A stretch of 64,000 nt of DNA from Planctomycetota bacterium (lineage in GTDB: Bacteria > Planctomycetota > Phycisphaerae > Phycisphaerales > UBA1924). The stretch is taken from assembly GCA_013285505.1 (NCBI GenBank), contig CP053450.1, forward strand, positions 480,796 through 544,795. The letters are read 5' to 3'. The notes beneath the pieces were generated by a model. The model searched no databases, was not told the DNA's origin, and saw only the letters and a program-made list of their open reading frames with translations. Made by a program: the position numbers and the translations under genes. Below, one piece after another: positions 1 to 10,951 of the stretch (within the stretch, counting starts at the first letter, position 1; each line of letters starts with the position of its first letter).

Positions 1-492
1 GTAGGGCGGTTCGATCAGCCCGGCGAGCGTGTTGATCTTGCGGTGCTTGAGCAGGATCTCGCCGTTACGCCCGACGAGCAGGGCGCTGTCGTAGAGATCG
101 GCACCCTCGAGTTCCGAGACGCCGATCGAGATCATGATGTCGTGCTCGCGGGCGAGTGCTGCGAGCCGATGGGAGAGCGGCCCGGGGATCGGCCCGGCCA
201 GCCGGTGGGCGTCGGGGTTGATCCACCCGATCAGGCAGGTTTCGGCGAAGCAGGCGATGTCCGCGTCCTGTCGGGCCGCCTCTGCGAGGGCGTACTCCAC
301 GCGGCGGAGGTTGCCCTCGACATCGCTGTCGATGCAGAGTGTCTGGCAGACGGCCACGCGGACCGGTCGGTCAAGGGATGACGAGGCCGCGCTGCTGCGG
401 GTGTGTGGCCCGGTGGTCGTGGCACAGGCACAGAGGCAGGCCAGGCCGACGAGCGTGGCGAGAAGGCGGAAAGGACGGTGCCGGAGTCTCAC
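1..492 (-). CDS. Nitrilase-superfamily amidohydrolase, lipoprotein-like (partial, cut by left edge)
   Basis: Only the N-terminal ~164 codons are inside the window. A GTG start overlaps the stop of the upstream permease as GTGA, which suggests translational coupling. Residues ~10-24 are a hydrophobic signal followed by Cys residues in a lipobox-like context (VGLAC/LCAC), so the product is probably an exported lipoprotein. The mature part begins with RVAVCQT (~44) and carries the catalytic Glu of the carbon-nitrogen hydrolase triad in CFAETC (~83) and the catalytic Lys region in LKHRKIN (~151). The third residue (Cys) would lie beyond the edge. The family cleaves nitriles or amides or transfers acyl groups; the substrate cannot be told. 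The frame is clean over the visible part. Confidence 0.8.
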   Translation of the reverse strand, partial: MRLRHRPFRLLATLVGLACLCACATTTGPHTRSSAASSSLDRPVRVAVCQTLCIDSDVEGNLRRVEYALAEAARQDADIACFAETCLIGWINPDAHRLAGPIPGPLSHRLAALAREHDIMISIGVSELEGADLYDSALLVGRNGEILLKHRKINTLAGLIEPPY

Positions 493-2334
493 TTCACCCC
501 CGACAGCTTGCGGACGGTCATGTCGAAGTTCTTGACCATGCTTGCGTGGATGCCGAAGACCACGCCGATGTAGACCGCCGCGGCGATCGCCGAGCCGATG
601 ATCAGCGAGACCCGCGCCGAGCCGAGGTTGCTGTTGCTGATGGTCTCCACCAGCGCCTCGCCCGGCTTGATGCACGCGAAGATGAGCGTGGCCGGGCTGA
701 ACGCCGAGAGCACCGGCCCGAGCACCGAGATGCCTTCGCCGGATTTCCACGCACAGAGCCCGACGATGCCGCTGATGACCCCGACCACCCCGACGGCCGC
801 GACGACGCTGGCGAGCGTCCCCTTGCTGCGGAGCGACCACTGCAGCCCGATGATCACGCAGAAGGTCATGAAGGGGATGGTGACCAGCGGCGCGATGAGT
901 GCCGCCTCGGGCAGCAGCACAGGCACCATCGACCGGTTCGCGCCCCCGGAGACCGCGCCGGTCAACGCGACCAGCGCGCCGTCCTCACGCCCGAGGCCGC
1001 CGGTGACCACGTAGAGCGCCGCCAGCGCCAGCGTCCCCATCGGCACCGCCAGCAGCGGCAGCAGATAGGCCATCAACCCCCGCAGCTTGCCGGAGAGGTA
1101 CGCCTTGGGCGTCATCGGCGTCGTCAGCAGCAGGTCGAGCGTGCCGTCCTCGCGTTCGCGGCTGATCGCCGTTGCCGACATGTTGATCGCCACCAGACCG
1201 ATCACCACCAGCTCGCCGATCACGGTGTACTGCAGCGCGAGCTGGAAGTCCCGGGCGTTGAACGAGCCGGTGTGGTAGGCCGCGACGAGCACAAAGCCGA
1301 ACGCCGCACCCAGCACCACAAACGACCACCGCGCCAAGATGCGTCCGAACGTGCGGTTCCGGGCCGAGGCCTCGCGCCACGCGATCGGGTTGGCCCACAC
1401 CGCCTTGGGCGGCCGGTGCTCGGCCCCGCTGGGCGCCCAGGCCGAACATCTTGCGGTACCACGGCACGCCGACCTTGCGGTTGCCGGCCAGCGAGGCCAG
1501 CCCGCCGAGCCGCACCGTCACGGTGCTCGCGGCCATCAGAAACACACTCAACGCCAGGCTGCCGTAGCACCACGCGCTCACCGGGTTCTGCAGAGCCCAC
1601 GCCCCGGTCTCGTCGGCCCGCGGATAGGTCGAGGGGTTGAGCAGCGCCTGCAGCGCGAGGAACGGGTTGATCACCGTCATCCACGTGACGGAGGGATCGC
1701 CCGAGCGCTGCCGCAGCAGCGCGTCGATCGCCATCGTCACCGCGATATAGGAGACCACCGAGACATAAAACGTGAACACCGCCCGCCGCCCGGCCAGCCG
1801 GCTGACCGACATCGCGATCGCGATCGTCCCCACCAGTACCGCCGCGCACACCGCGATGAAGTAGCTCGCGAAGATCGACTCCCCCGGCACGCCGCCGAAA
1901 TACTGCACCAGCGCAAACAGCGGCAGGCTCGAGAGCAGCAGCGCGATGATGAAGAACAGCCGGCCGAACAAGTTGCCCAGCACGATCTGCCCCGCGCTCA
2001 TCGGCGTGGTCAGCAGGACCTCCCACGTCCGCGGACTGGCTTCCTGCGCGATCGCCCCGGCCATGAAGACCGGCGCGATCACACAGATCAGCCCGATCTG
2101 CAGGTACGCGATCGCGATGAAGCTCGACGCCCCCGCCTCGGCCAACTCGCGGTAGCCCAGCTCGGCGCTGCCGCCCTTGATCAGGAGCGACCACAGCAGC
2201 ACGATGACCAGTGCCGCGAGGTACGCGCTGCGGATGTACATGTGCCGCATCCGCCGCGAGCCGTTCTGCACCAGGCGCATCGCGATCGGGTTGGTCGGGC
2301 CGAGTCGCAGAAACCAGCGGAGGAATACGGGCAT
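489..2334 (-). CDS. ABC-2 type transporter permease, frame broken once
   Basis: One integral membrane protein of ~615 aa split into two frames near 1415-1435; the net shift equals one extra base or two missing at a GGGCGCCC tract. The N-terminal half has several hydrophobic helices and the sequence EVLLTTPMSAGQ. The C-terminal half repeats the pattern with DLLLTTPMTPKAY. This 'LLTTPM' element is typical of planctomycete ABC-2 permeases, which usually contain two such halves. It should form the channel of an ABC exporter; no ATPase gene is adjacent in the window. It overlaps the nitrilase-like gene by 4 bp, so the two are probably co-translated. I chose the ATG at 2334 because the hydrophobic domain follows at once. 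Confidence 0.82.
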
Positions 2335-2371
2335 AGGGGCAAGATCCTACTCGACAGCGTCGCCCGCGGCG

Positions 2372-3704
2372 TCAGCGGGCCTGGGCCTGATACCGGGTCG
2401 CGATGTCCTCAAGGTCCAGAACGTCCACCGACCCGTCGTAGTTCACATCCGCCCTCAGGCTCCCGGCCCGGTACCACCCGACAAACGCCTCCAGCTCCCC
2501 CGGATCGATCCGCCCGCTCCCGTCCAGGTCGTAGTGCCGGAGAAACAACCGGTTGTCCCGCTCGACCAGCAGCCCGTCCCGGTAGCGGTCCCACTCCGAA
2601 GCGACGACCAGACCGTCAGCGTCGGTGTCCGCCGCCTCGGCCTGGGCCGCGAACATCGCCCGGAGCCGCTCGGCGGCCTGCGTGGCGTTGTGGAGGTTGA
2701 GCGATTGCTCCCACTCCTCCATCGCCGCGACACTCGCCTCGAGCTCTTCCTGATTCAGCGAGCCGTCGCCGTCGGCGTCAAAGCCGTCGGTGTCCGGCAT
2801 CGGTGGGCCGGCTTCCCACGGCGTGGTCCGGTCGATGGCGATCAACTCCAGCTCCTGACCCAGATCGAGCGTCAGGAACATCTCCGCAGCCGTCTCCTGG
2901 CGCTCGAGCGTCATGTCGAGCGTCTCCTGCCCAAACTCCGCCGCCAGCGTCTCGCGAGCCGCAGCCTGCGCCTCCGCGGCGTCGGGTCCGGGTTCCGGCA
3001 CATACTCGACATGGCCGTCAGGGAAGATCTGCGCGCGCAGCAGCGACGCGGCGTGCCCGGCCGTGCGCTCGGCCTCGCTCAGCGCCCCGTCGTTGTCGGT
3101 GTCCCACTCATCGAGCCGCGACCGGTCGGCCATCGCCCGCAGCCGCTGCATCCGCACATCGGCGTCCATCCACCCGGTCTCGTCCGGCCCGAGCACCCCG
3201 TCGCCGTTGGTGTCAAAGCGGTCGATGAGGAACGGGTGCCGGCGCGGATCGGCGATCGACGCCCGGAACGCGGCGTAGGCCGCGACCTCCTCGTCGGAGA
3301 CCTCGCCGTCGGCGTCGGCGTCGAGCATCTTGAGCTCGTCGATCTGCCGTTCGTTCTCCCGCATGATCGCCCGCACCGAGACCGGCCGCCCCGCCGCGAT
3401 CTCAAGAATGAAGGCAAGCTCCCGGGCCTCGGCCTCGGCGTAGGGCCAGCCCGCCTCCCGGTGAGCCGTCACCCACGCCCGCGCTTGGGCCAGCCAATCG
3501 TCCGGCTCGTCGCGTGTGCCGGCCTCCGCTCGCGAGATCTCGTCGCGCACCATCTGGAGCGCCCCGATCGCTCGGCACGGAGCCGTTCTGATCGCCGGCG
3601 GGCGTCGCGTTGCCCGCGCGGCCGCCGGGCCGGGGCAGCGTCATGAGCGCCACGCCCCCCGCCAGCACCACCAGCACGATCAACACAATCAGGCCTAGAC
3701 GCAT
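2372..3704 (-). CDS. Membrane-anchored multi-EF-hand protein, first of tandem pair, frame broken once
   Basis: About 443 aa. The N-terminus (MRLGLIVLIVLVVLAGG) is a signal anchor, followed by a short Pro/Gly linker. The rest contains at least six EF-hand-like calcium loops, among them DADADGEVSDEE, DTNGDGVLGPDE, DTDNDGALSEAE, DADGDGSLNQEE, DTDADGLVVASE and DLDGSGRIDPGE. A dockerin-like end follows (ADVNYDGSVDVLDLEDIA). The frame changes near 3570, just after the anchor; net shift is one extra base or two missing. AGGAGA lies ~9 nt upstream of the ATG at 3704. The neighbouring gene 3772-5204 has the same architecture, so the two look like duplicates. Likely an exported calcium-binding protein; its partner is unknown. 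Confidence 0.8.
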
Positions 3705-3771
3705 CCGGAAGGTCTCCTGTCCCGCTCGGGCACAGTCTACCTACCGAACGGCACCCCGTGCGGATGCACGC

Positions 3772-5204
3772 TCACCGCCATTGCTGCTGATACCGGATTG
3801 CCATCGTCTCCAGGTCCCGCGCGTCCACCGCCCCGTCGTAGTTCACGTCGGCCCGCTGGCTGCCGGTCTGGTACCACTCGACGTAGCGGTTCAGCTCCGA
3901 GCCCTCGATCTTCCCGCTGCCGTCCAGGTCGTAGCTGCGGAGGAACAGCCGCTCCTCCCGCTCGTAGGTCAGCCGGTCGATCCGGGTGTCCCATTCGTCG
4001 GCGTCCATGCGCCCGTCGCTGTTGGCGTCGCTCTGGGCGACCGAGTTCTCGAACTGGGCCTTGAGCCGCAACGCCGTCACCTCGGCACCCCACTGCGCCA
4101 CGGCCTCCTGATACGCCTGCATCGACTCCATCTGTGCCGCCTGCTCGTCGGCCGCCAGCTGCCCGTCGCCGTCGATGTCGAAGGTCATCGGGTCCGACGG
4201 CTGCGGCATCTCGGCCATCATCTCCTTCAGGTCCGGGCTCGGCAGGTTGTCCACCCGCATCGCCTCCATGAAGTCCATCGACGCCGCCTGCGAGAGGAGC
4301 ATCTGCCGCTGCATCTCCATGCCCTGCGCGACCTCCGGGCCGGCCTCGTCGTAGAACGCCCGCCGCGCCTCCGCCTGCGCCTCCGGGCTGAGCGACGGGT
4401 CGCCCAGGAACACCTTGGCGGCCTCGGTCGCGTCGGCGCCCCCTGCGCGGCCATGCCGGCGATCATGTCGCCGAACAACTCCTGGGCCTTGACAGACGCC
4501 GCCGCCTCGCCGGCCAGACGCTCGTCGGCGCTGAGCTGCCCGTCGTTGTCGGCGTCCCACGACTCGAGCTTGGCACGGTCAAACACGCCCGCGAGCGCCC
4601 CCTCACCCATCACCTCACCGATGCGCATCATCTCCTGCGGCGACAGTTCGCCGTCGCCGTCAGAGTCGAGCCGCGCTTTGAGGTAGGGGTGCTCGATCGG
4701 GTTGAACATCCCGGCGATGTTCTCATCAATGAACATCTGCACCTCGTCGTCAGAGACCTGCCCGTCGCCGTCGGCGTCGAGCGCACGGATCATCTCGACC
4801 TCGACCTGCGACTGGTTCATCGTCCACTCGGCGGAGCGCTTCTCGCCGTCGAAGATCACATCCATCAACGCCAGGATTTTCGCCTCGATCTCGTTGTACG
4901 GGCGATCGGCCGGGCGGTTGGCCTCCACCCACGCCAGCGCCTCGGCGTACCGCTGATCGTCAGAACGGAACGCCACCGGCTCGGCCTGCTCGAGCTCTGC
5001 GCGCAACCGGGCCAGTGCCTCGGCGTCCGGGCCGTCGAGAGCCCCGCCCGGCGTGATGTTCACGCCGTCGGCCCGCGGCTCCTGGGTGGTCTCGCCCGAA
5101 GTCGGCGTGGCCGTCCCCGCCCCCGAACCGCCGGAACGCATCATGAAGACCACCGCGCCCGCCACCAAGACCAGCACCCCGACGACAACCGCTGCCTGAC
5201 GCAT
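3772..5204 (-). CDS. Membrane-anchored multi-EF-hand protein, second of tandem pair, frame broken once
   Basis: About 477 aa; paralogue of the downstream gene, 67 bp away on the same strand. It has a signal anchor (MRQAAVVVGVLVLVAGAVVF) and a Gly/Thr-rich linker. EF-hand loops include DADGDGQVSDDE, DSDGDGELSPQE, DADNDGQLSADE, DIDGDGQLAADE, DANSDGRMDADE and DLDGSGKIEGSE, and a dockerin-like end reads ADVNYDGAVDARDLETMA. The start at 5204 is preceded by GAGGAG at good spacing; a longer N-terminal extension to 5306 is possible but lacks signal-like sequence. The frame breaks near 4440 in a G5 run where one G appears to be missing, the opposite sense to most breaks here. Probably an exported calcium-binding protein. 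Confidence 0.8.
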
Positions 5205-5405
5205 CCCGACACTCCTCATTCGCTTCGCGTCCGCACCATGTGCCGAGACGCTTCCCCCCAAGACACCCCCGCCGAACGACAGTGAGTGCGCAGAGTCTAC
5301 CACCACCCGTGGGCGACCCGGTACATCATTGGGGGGAGCCGCCGGGCTCTTTCACGCAAGGGCCGCCGATCGGGCCTCCCGAGCCCGCCGCGGCCGTCGC
5401 GGGGC

Positions 5406-5444
5406 AAAAAGAAAGCACCCGCCAACAAGGCTGCTGGCGGGTGC
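5406..5444 (-). terminator. Rho-independent terminator of clpC
   Basis: Read on the minus strand, a perfect 10-bp stem (GCACCCGCCA / TGGCGGGTGC) with a 10-base loop is followed by a T-rich tract (TTTCTTTTT). It lies ~50 bp after the clpC stop, so clpC is transcribed as its own unit. The rest of 5205-5494 shows no gene. Confidence 0.9.
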
Positions 5445-5494
5445 GAGAGGAGAGTCTGGTGATGTCGGTCGGCGGGACGCGGTGCCCGGCCGGC

Positions 5495-8038
5495 TCAGGT
5501 GCTCTGGGCCTGGTGCGATTCGGCGTCCTCGGTGTCCGAGTCGTCGGCCTTGGGCTTGTCAACGTGCTTGCCCTTAAAGGTCAGCTTGTCCTCGCCGTCG
5601 ACGTGGATCACGTTTACCACGTTCATGCCGTGCAACTCGCCCGAGAGCAGCATCTCGCTGAGCGGGTCCTCGATGTAGTTGCCCAGCGCCCGACGCAGCG
5701 GCCTGGCACCGTAGTCGGGGTTGTACCCCTTCTCGATCAGGAAGTCCTTGGCCGACTGCTCGAGCTCGAGCTCGATCGACTGCTCACGCAGCCGCTGGAA
5801 CACCTTGGCCACCTCGTACTCCACGATCTGCACAAGGTCGTCCTTGGTCAGCGGGCGGAACACGATGATGTCGTCGAGGCGGTTGATGAACTCGGGGCGG
5901 AAGAACCGCTCGATCTCCTTCATCAGGATGCCCTTGACGTTGTCGTGATCGACCTCGGTGTTCCGCTTCTGGAACCCGAAGCCGGCCCCGCCCTTGATCA
6001 GGTCCGCACCGATGTTGCTCGTCATGATGAGCACGGTGTTGCGGAAGTCCACGTTGCGCCCGAACGAGTCGGTCAGGCGGCCTTCCTCCATGATCTGCAG
6101 CAGCATGTTGAAGACGTCCGGGTGCGCCTTCTCGACCTCGTCGAGCAGCACCACCGAATAGGGCCGGCGGCGGATCCGCTCGGTGAGCTGGCCGCCCTCC
6201 TCGTAGCCGACGTACCCGGGAGGGGCGCCGACCAGACGCGAGACGTTGTGCTTCTCCATGTACTCGGACATGTCCAGATGGATCAGCGCGTCCTCGTCGC
6301 CAAACATGAAGTCCGCCAGCGCCTTGCTCAAGAGCGTCTTGCCGACGCCGGACGGCCCGACGAAGATGAACGAACCCATCGGACGCTTCGGGTCCTTGAG
6401 CCCGGCGCGGGCACGGCGGATCGCCTTCGACACCGCCTTGATCGCCTCTTCCTGGCTGATGACCTTCTTGTGAAGCTCCTTCTCCAGGTCGAGCAGACGC
6501 GAGGACTCTTCCTTGTCCAGACGGGTCAGCGGCACGCCGGTCATCTTGCTGACCACCTCGGCGACGACGTCCTCGTCCACGATGCCGTCAACCTCCATGG
6601 CCTTGGCGCGCCACTCCTTCTGCATGTCCTCTTTCTTCTTGCGGAGCTGCTCGGCCTGATCGCGCAGCTCGGCCGCACGCTCGTAGTCCGCAGCCTTGAC
6701 CGCGTCGTCCTTGTCGATGCTCAGGCGCTCGATGTCGCCCTCGATCTCGGCGAGGTTCGGCGGCTTGGTCATGCTCTTGATCCGCACCCGCGCACCCGCC
6801 TCGTCGATCACGTCTATCGACTTGTCCGGCTGCACGCGACCGGTGATGTACCGGCCAGACAACTCGACCGCCGCGCGGACCGCGTCGTCGGTGATCTGCA
6901 CCCGGTGGTGCGCCTCGTACTTGTCGCGCAGACCCTTGATGATCTCGATGGTTTCTTCGACGTTGGGCGGATCGACGGGGATCGACTGGAAGCGACGGGC
7001 CAGGGCCGCGTCCTTCTCGATGTACTTGCGGTACTCATCGAACGTCGTCGCGCCGATGCACTGGATCTCGCCGCGGGCCAGCGCCGGCTTGAGCACGTTG
7101 CTCGCGTCGATCGCGCCCTCGGCACCGCCGGCACCCACCAGCGTGTGCAGCTCGTCGATAAACAGGATGACGTTCTTGGCCTTGCGGACCTCGTTCATCA
7201 CCGCCTTGATGCGTTCCTCGAACTGGCCGCGGTACTTCGTGCCCGCCACCATCATCGCCAGGTCGAGCACGACCAGGCGACGCTCGTGCAGGATCTCCGG
7301 CACCTCGCCCGAGATGATCTGCTGCGCCAGGCCCTCGACGATCGCGGTCTTGCCCACGCCCGCCTCACCCAGCAGCACCGGGTTGTTCTTTGTCCGCCGG
7401 CACAGCACCTGCACCAGACGCTCGATCTCGCGTGCCCGCCCGATCACCGGGTCCAGCTCGCCCTCCTTGGCCAGCTCGGTCAGGTCGCGCCCGAAGCTGT
7501 CCAGCGCCGGGGTCTTGCTGCGGCTGTTGCCGCTCCGCCCCTCGCGCCCGCCGCCGCCGGCACCCGGGCCGCCCACGGCCTCGCCGGCCTCGCTGTCGGC
7601 ACCGGCCCCGAGCAGGTTGAGCACCTCCTCGCGGACCTCCTCCAGCTTGAGGCTCAGGTTCATCAGCACCTGGGCCGCGACGCCGTCGTGCTCACGCAGC
7701 AGGCCGAGCAGCAGGTGCTCCGTGCCCACGTAGTTGTGGTTCAGATTCCGGGCTTCTTCAATCGCGTACTCGATGACCTTCTTGGCCCGCGGCGTCTGGG
7801 GCAGCTTGCCCATCGTCACCATCTCGGGACCGGCCTTCACGAGCTTCTCGACCTCGAGCCTCACCTTGCGGAGGTCGACATCGAGGTTCTTGAGCACGTT
7901 GGCCCCGACGCCGGAGCCCTCCTTCACGAGCCCGAGCAGGATGTGCTCGGTCCCGATGTACTCGTGGTTGAAGCGCTGGGCCTCCTGATTGGCCAGGGCC
8001 ATCACCTTGCGTGCCCGATCGGTAAAGCGCTCAAACAT
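5495..8038 (-). CDS. clpC: ATP-dependent Clp protease ATPase subunit ClpC
   Basis: 847 aa with an unbroken frame. Order: double Clp-N repeat (1-150) with GTEH at ~29-32 and again ~105-108; first AAA domain with Walker A GEAGVGKT and Walker [10 protein letters not shown]; middle domain containing a UVR motif ([18 protein letters not shown]); second AAA domain with GPSGVGKT and [11 protein letters not shown]; and a GFGFQ element in the place of the ClpP-binding loop. These mark ClpC rather than ClpA or ClpB. It unfolds substrates for ClpP (clpP is not in this window). The start at 8038 follows AGAAGGAG at ideal spacing; the open frame extends to 8092 without a better start. The Glu residues of both GTEH motifs correspond to those that bind phospho-arginine in Bacillus ClpC. 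Confidence 0.96.
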   Translation of the reverse strand: MFERFTDRARKVMALANQEAQRFNHEYIGTEHILLGLVKEGSGVGANVLKNLDVDLRKVRLEVEKLVKAGPEMVTMGKLPQTPRAKKVIEYAIEEARNLNHNYVGTEHLLLGLLREHDGVAAQVLMNLSLKLEEVREEVLNLLGAGADSEAGEAVGGPGAGGGGREGRSGNSRSKTPALDSFGRDLTELAKEGELDPVIGRAREIERLVQVLCRRTKNNPVLLGEAGVGKTAIVEGLAQQIISGEVPEILHERRLVVLDLAMMVAGTKYRGQFEERIKAVMNEVRKAKNVILFIDELHTLVGAGGAEGAIDASNVLKPALARGEIQCIGATTFDEYRKYIEKDAALARRFQSIPVDPPNVEETIEIIKGLRDKYEAHHRVQITDDAVRAAVELSGRYITGRVQPDKSIDVIDEAGARVRIKSMTKPPNLAEIEGDIERLSIDKDDAVKAADYERAAELRDQAEQLRKKKEDMQKEWRAKAMEVDGIVDEDVVAEVVSKMTGVPLTRLDKEESSRLLDLEKELHKKVISQEEAIKAVSKAIRRARAGLKDPKRPMGSFIFVGPSGVGKTLLSKALADFMFGDEDALIHLDMSEYMEKHNVSRLVGAPPGYVGYEEGGQLTERIRRRPYSVVLLDEVEKAHPDVFNMLLQIMEEGRLTDSFGRNVDFRNTVLIMTSNIGADLIKGGAGFGFQKRNTEVDHDNVKGILMKEIERFFRPEFINRLDDIIVFRPLTKDDLVQIVEYEVAKVFQRLREQSIELELEQSAKDFLIEKGYNPDYGARPLRRALGNYIEDPLSEMLLSGELHGMNVVNVIHVDGEDKLTFKGKHVDKPKADDSDTEDAESHQAQST

Positions 8039-8351
8039 TTCCCACTCCTTCTGAGGCCCATCATCGGGCCCCATCAACTCTGTACGGTTCAACCACGGTC
8101 TTCGGTTGGCTGTTCCGCCGGATTCTTCGTCAATATTTTGTCAGGGTCGACAACCATTCCGCTGCAGACCCTCTCCGTCTACATCGGCTGCGATCCATGT
8201 GCCAATTGCCGGTTCTTGGCCGATAGGCGGTCAGAGGCCACAATCGGACGCCGAGCCGGGGTAAATACCTAATCTCAGCGTTCGATCAGCCTGCCAATCG
8301 GCGTCCGGCGGCCGGAATGGCAGGCCGCCGCCGGAGCCGTACCGCCGGGGT
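8039..8351. other. Intergenic region upstream of clpC
   Basis: This 313-bp stretch holds the clpC leader (AT-richer around 8130-8145, reading AAAATATTGACG on the minus strand) and the tail after the lipoprotein gene. A GC-rich inverted repeat around 8305-8335 (TCCGGCGGC...GCCGCCGCCGGA) has no U-tract. I saw no CIRCE or CtsR-like operator and no open frame with coding character. Confidence 0.5.
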
Positions 8352-9600
8352 CTACCGGCCCGTCCACGCCAACGCCGGATCGGCGACGATCCCGATCGGG
8401 ACCAGCACCTCCGCCCTCGAGTTGGCCACCCGGTCCTTGATGATCACCTTCAACTGGTAGCTGCCCACGGTGAGCGTCTCCGGCAGCTGGAAGTCGGTCA
8501 GCAGGTAGAAATCCCGTTGCTTGTTCCGGGATGTCTCCACCACGATCTCCTCCGGACGCTTCCACGCCAGGATCTCGCCCTCGCCGCTGTGGTAGAGCTC
8601 CAGCGTCTGGGTCACGTCGATCGCCCAGCGTTCCTCGACCGCCAGCCCGCCGAGCCCGGTCTTGTCCATTTCGCGATGGGCGAAGCCGTCCACCTCGACG
8701 TACAGCAGCGCGCGCACACGCCGCCCCGCGAGAAAGTCCGTCCGGGGGAACTCCGAGTAGCGTCCAAAACCCCTCACCTCGGTGCACAGCAGCGCCTTGG
8801 GGATCTGCAGCCCGACGGTCCTCGACAACCGCTCCGACAGCCCCTGCAGCGCCGATGTCCCGTCGGCATCGGTCGAGAAGACCGAAGCCAGCAGCTCGGC
8901 CACGACCCCCGCCCGTTCGCGGCTCCTCCGGGCTCAGGGCCGCCCCCACGCGGGTTGCCGGGCCGATGGCCTCCAGCGGGTCGCGCCCCTGGGCGGCCGC
9001 CATCGCGATTACCGCCACCGCCGTCCGGAACGGCTCCGAGGTCGTCTCGACCTCCTGCCCCAGCGCCTCATCGAGCTGGGCGTACAGCGCCTCCACCGTC
9101 GTGGGGCCCGGCTCGGCGGTCTCGGGGTCTGCTTCGGCCTCGCCCTCGGCGACCACCGCGTCCGCAGCCACCGCCGGCTCTGCCTCAGCCGCGACCGATG
9201 TCTCCTCGCCGGACGCCTCGTCACCCCCGCCCAGCAGGTTGGTCAGTGAGGTGTCCGTAGACGCCTCGGCACCTTCCGGCGTGGTCCAGTCGGTCTCGGG
9301 CTCCGCGAGGTCGGTCGCCGGAGTGCCGTAGGCCTCGGCCAGTTGAGCCGCCTGCAGGGCCATCAGGGCCTCGAGATCGGTCGCGGGCTCGCCTTCGGCC
9401 ACTCCCGAGGAGTTGTCGCCGACCATCGCCTCGAGCCCGACGTTGACGCCGGGCTCCTCGGCCCGCGTGCCCGCCCCGCCGCCGCACCCGCTGAGGGCCC
9501 CGGCACACGCCAGCGCCACGAGCATCGCCGGCGTCCTGCCCGCCCGCGGCGAGCGGAGACTCGGAACGATCAGATTCGTATGGATTCGTCGCGTCTGCAC
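8352..9600 (-). CDS. Acidic lipoprotein of unknown function, frame broken once
   Basis: About 416 aa. The GTG start at 9600 is chosen because AGGAGG lies 8 nt upstream and a lipoprotein signal follows (hydrophobic stretch ending LSGC at ~35). The next ~180 residues are a low-complexity, Ala/Glu-rich acidic linker. The C-terminal ~230 residues are an ordered, mostly beta domain (for example LPETLTVGSYQLKVIIKDR), which ends at TAG 8352. The frame changes near 8925 at GCCGCGAAC (one extra base or two missing). I do not recognise the C-terminal domain. It lies 83 bp downstream of holA on the same strand and may be co-transcribed. Probably a periplasmic or outer-membrane-facing protein. Confidence 0.7.
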
Positions 9601-9683
9601 GACCGCGCCTCCTGCGTCAGTGTGTGCCTGTGGTCCCTGTCGCTCCGCGATCGGGACGTAGTCCGTCGGGGATATCGGCCGGA

Positions 9684-10700
9684 TCAGCGCGCGACCGCCG
9701 CAAATCGCAGCCCGAGCCTCTCGAGCACCCGGTGCGGCTCGCCGAGGCCCGACTTGAGCCCCTGATCGGCCTCGACACAGGCCCGGAGCAGGGCTCTGGT
9801 CCGGCCCGGGCGCAGCCGCGGCGCGACGCGGATCAACGCGTCCCGGCTCGCGCCCCACAGCTTCAGCTTGCCGGCGGCCGTCTGCGGGTTCATCCGCTGG
9901 TGCTGGGCGATGGCCATGCCGTGGAGCTTGGACGCCAGGTCGGTGTAGGCGAAGATGACCGGGATGTGGGCATCGCGCGGGGCGTTGTCGAGGATGAGCC
10001 GCAGGTGGCGGATGATCGCCGAGGGGTCTCCCGACAGCAGCACCGATTGGATGCTCCAGGGGTCCTCCTGCCGGCTCACGCCCACCATCTCGGTGATCAG
10101 CTCGGCCGTGATCGACCCACCCTCGCCCGCGGCGATGGCCAGCCGGGCCAGGTCGCTGTCGATCCGGCCGAGGTCGGCCCCGAGCCGGTCAACGAGCATC
10201 TGGGCGGCCGCCCGGTCGATCGCGGCCTTGTGCCGCGTCTTGCAGTGCCTGCCGATCCACGCGACGGCCTCGGGCTCTCTGGCCCCGTCGCATTTACAGA
10301 CCGCCCCGACCTCGTTGATCAGCTTGTCCAGCTTGCCGGGGTTCCACCGCTCGCTCCGCAAGAGCAGGGTCGCGTGCTCGCAGGGGTTCTCGGCGTACCG
10401 CTCCATCAGCGGGCGGTTGGCCTCTTTGACCAGCTGGTCGGCCCCGTCCACCAGCACCAGCTTGTGCTGCTGCATGAGCCCGAAGCTGCGGCACTCGTCG
10501 AGCACGTCCGCCGCGTCTGCCGCGTCGCCGTCAAAGTTGAACGTCTCGATCTCGCCGTGCTGCTCGATCAGGGCCCTGCGGAGCTGGGCGGTGGCCTCCA
10601 GCCGCATGAAGGCGTCCTTGCCGTGGACGACGAGGATCCGCCACGAGGGGTCGGGGGAGAGGTCGAGGGGGTTGGGTCCTGTGGAAGCGCGCTTGGCCAT
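9684..10700 (-). CDS. holA: DNA polymerase III delta subunit
   Basis: 338 aa, intact. It matches the clamp-loader delta subunit: an N-terminal AAA-like part with ILVVHGKDAFMRLEATAQLRR, then FNFDGDAADAADVLDECRSF and KLVLVDGADQLVK in the usual order, and a helical C-terminal collar (LGADLGRIDSDLARLAI, VGVSRQEDPWSI). Delta opens the beta clamp and works with delta-prime and tau/gamma. The length fits the family. It is divergent from the histidine kinase gene at 10952 across ~250 bp without another gene. Confidence 0.88.
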   Translation of the reverse strand: MAKRASTGPNPLDLSPDPSWRILVVHGKDAFMRLEATAQLRRALIEQHGEIETFNFDGDAADAADVLDECRSFGLMQQHKLVLVDGADQLVKEANRPLMERYAENPCEHATLLLRSERWNPGKLDKLINEVGAVCKCDGAREPEAVAWIGRHCKTRHKAAIDRAAAQMLVDRLGADLGRIDSDLARLAIAAGEGGSITAELITEMVGVSRQEDPWSIQSVLLSGDPSAIIRHLRLILDNAPRDAHIPVIFAYTDLASKLHGMAIAQHQRMNPQTAAGKLKLWGASRDALIRVAPRLRPGRTRALLRACVEADQGLKSGLGEPHRVLERLGLRFAAVAR

Positions 10701-10951
10701 CGCAAGCAGGATAGTGCCAACAGAGCCCCGAGCGTAAGCGACGGGTCTTGGTTCTCACTTGCTCGCCCTCTCCACGAGCCCCTCCGACGGACGCCGCCAC
10801 TGAGCGAGTCTCCGAGCGAAGTGGCGGATTCGGGCGCGAGCGTCGTGTCAAGGAATCCGACGCTTCGCAGAGCCTCAGCGTCGGCGCCGGGGGTCCGGCG
10901 TCCATCGCGGATTCGACAACCGCGCCGGGCCGGTTCCCGTATCGTGTATTC

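Noticed and set aside
339..1640. Long plus-strand frames opposite the ABC permease, EF-hand, clpC and other minus-strand genes
   Set aside because: They are antisense shadows of real genes, with His/Arg/Asp-rich low-complexity translations and no recognisable domain.
8290..8340. Terminator after the lipoprotein gene
   Set aside because: There is a GC-rich inverted repeat but no T-tract on the minus strand, so it is not supported as an intrinsic terminator.
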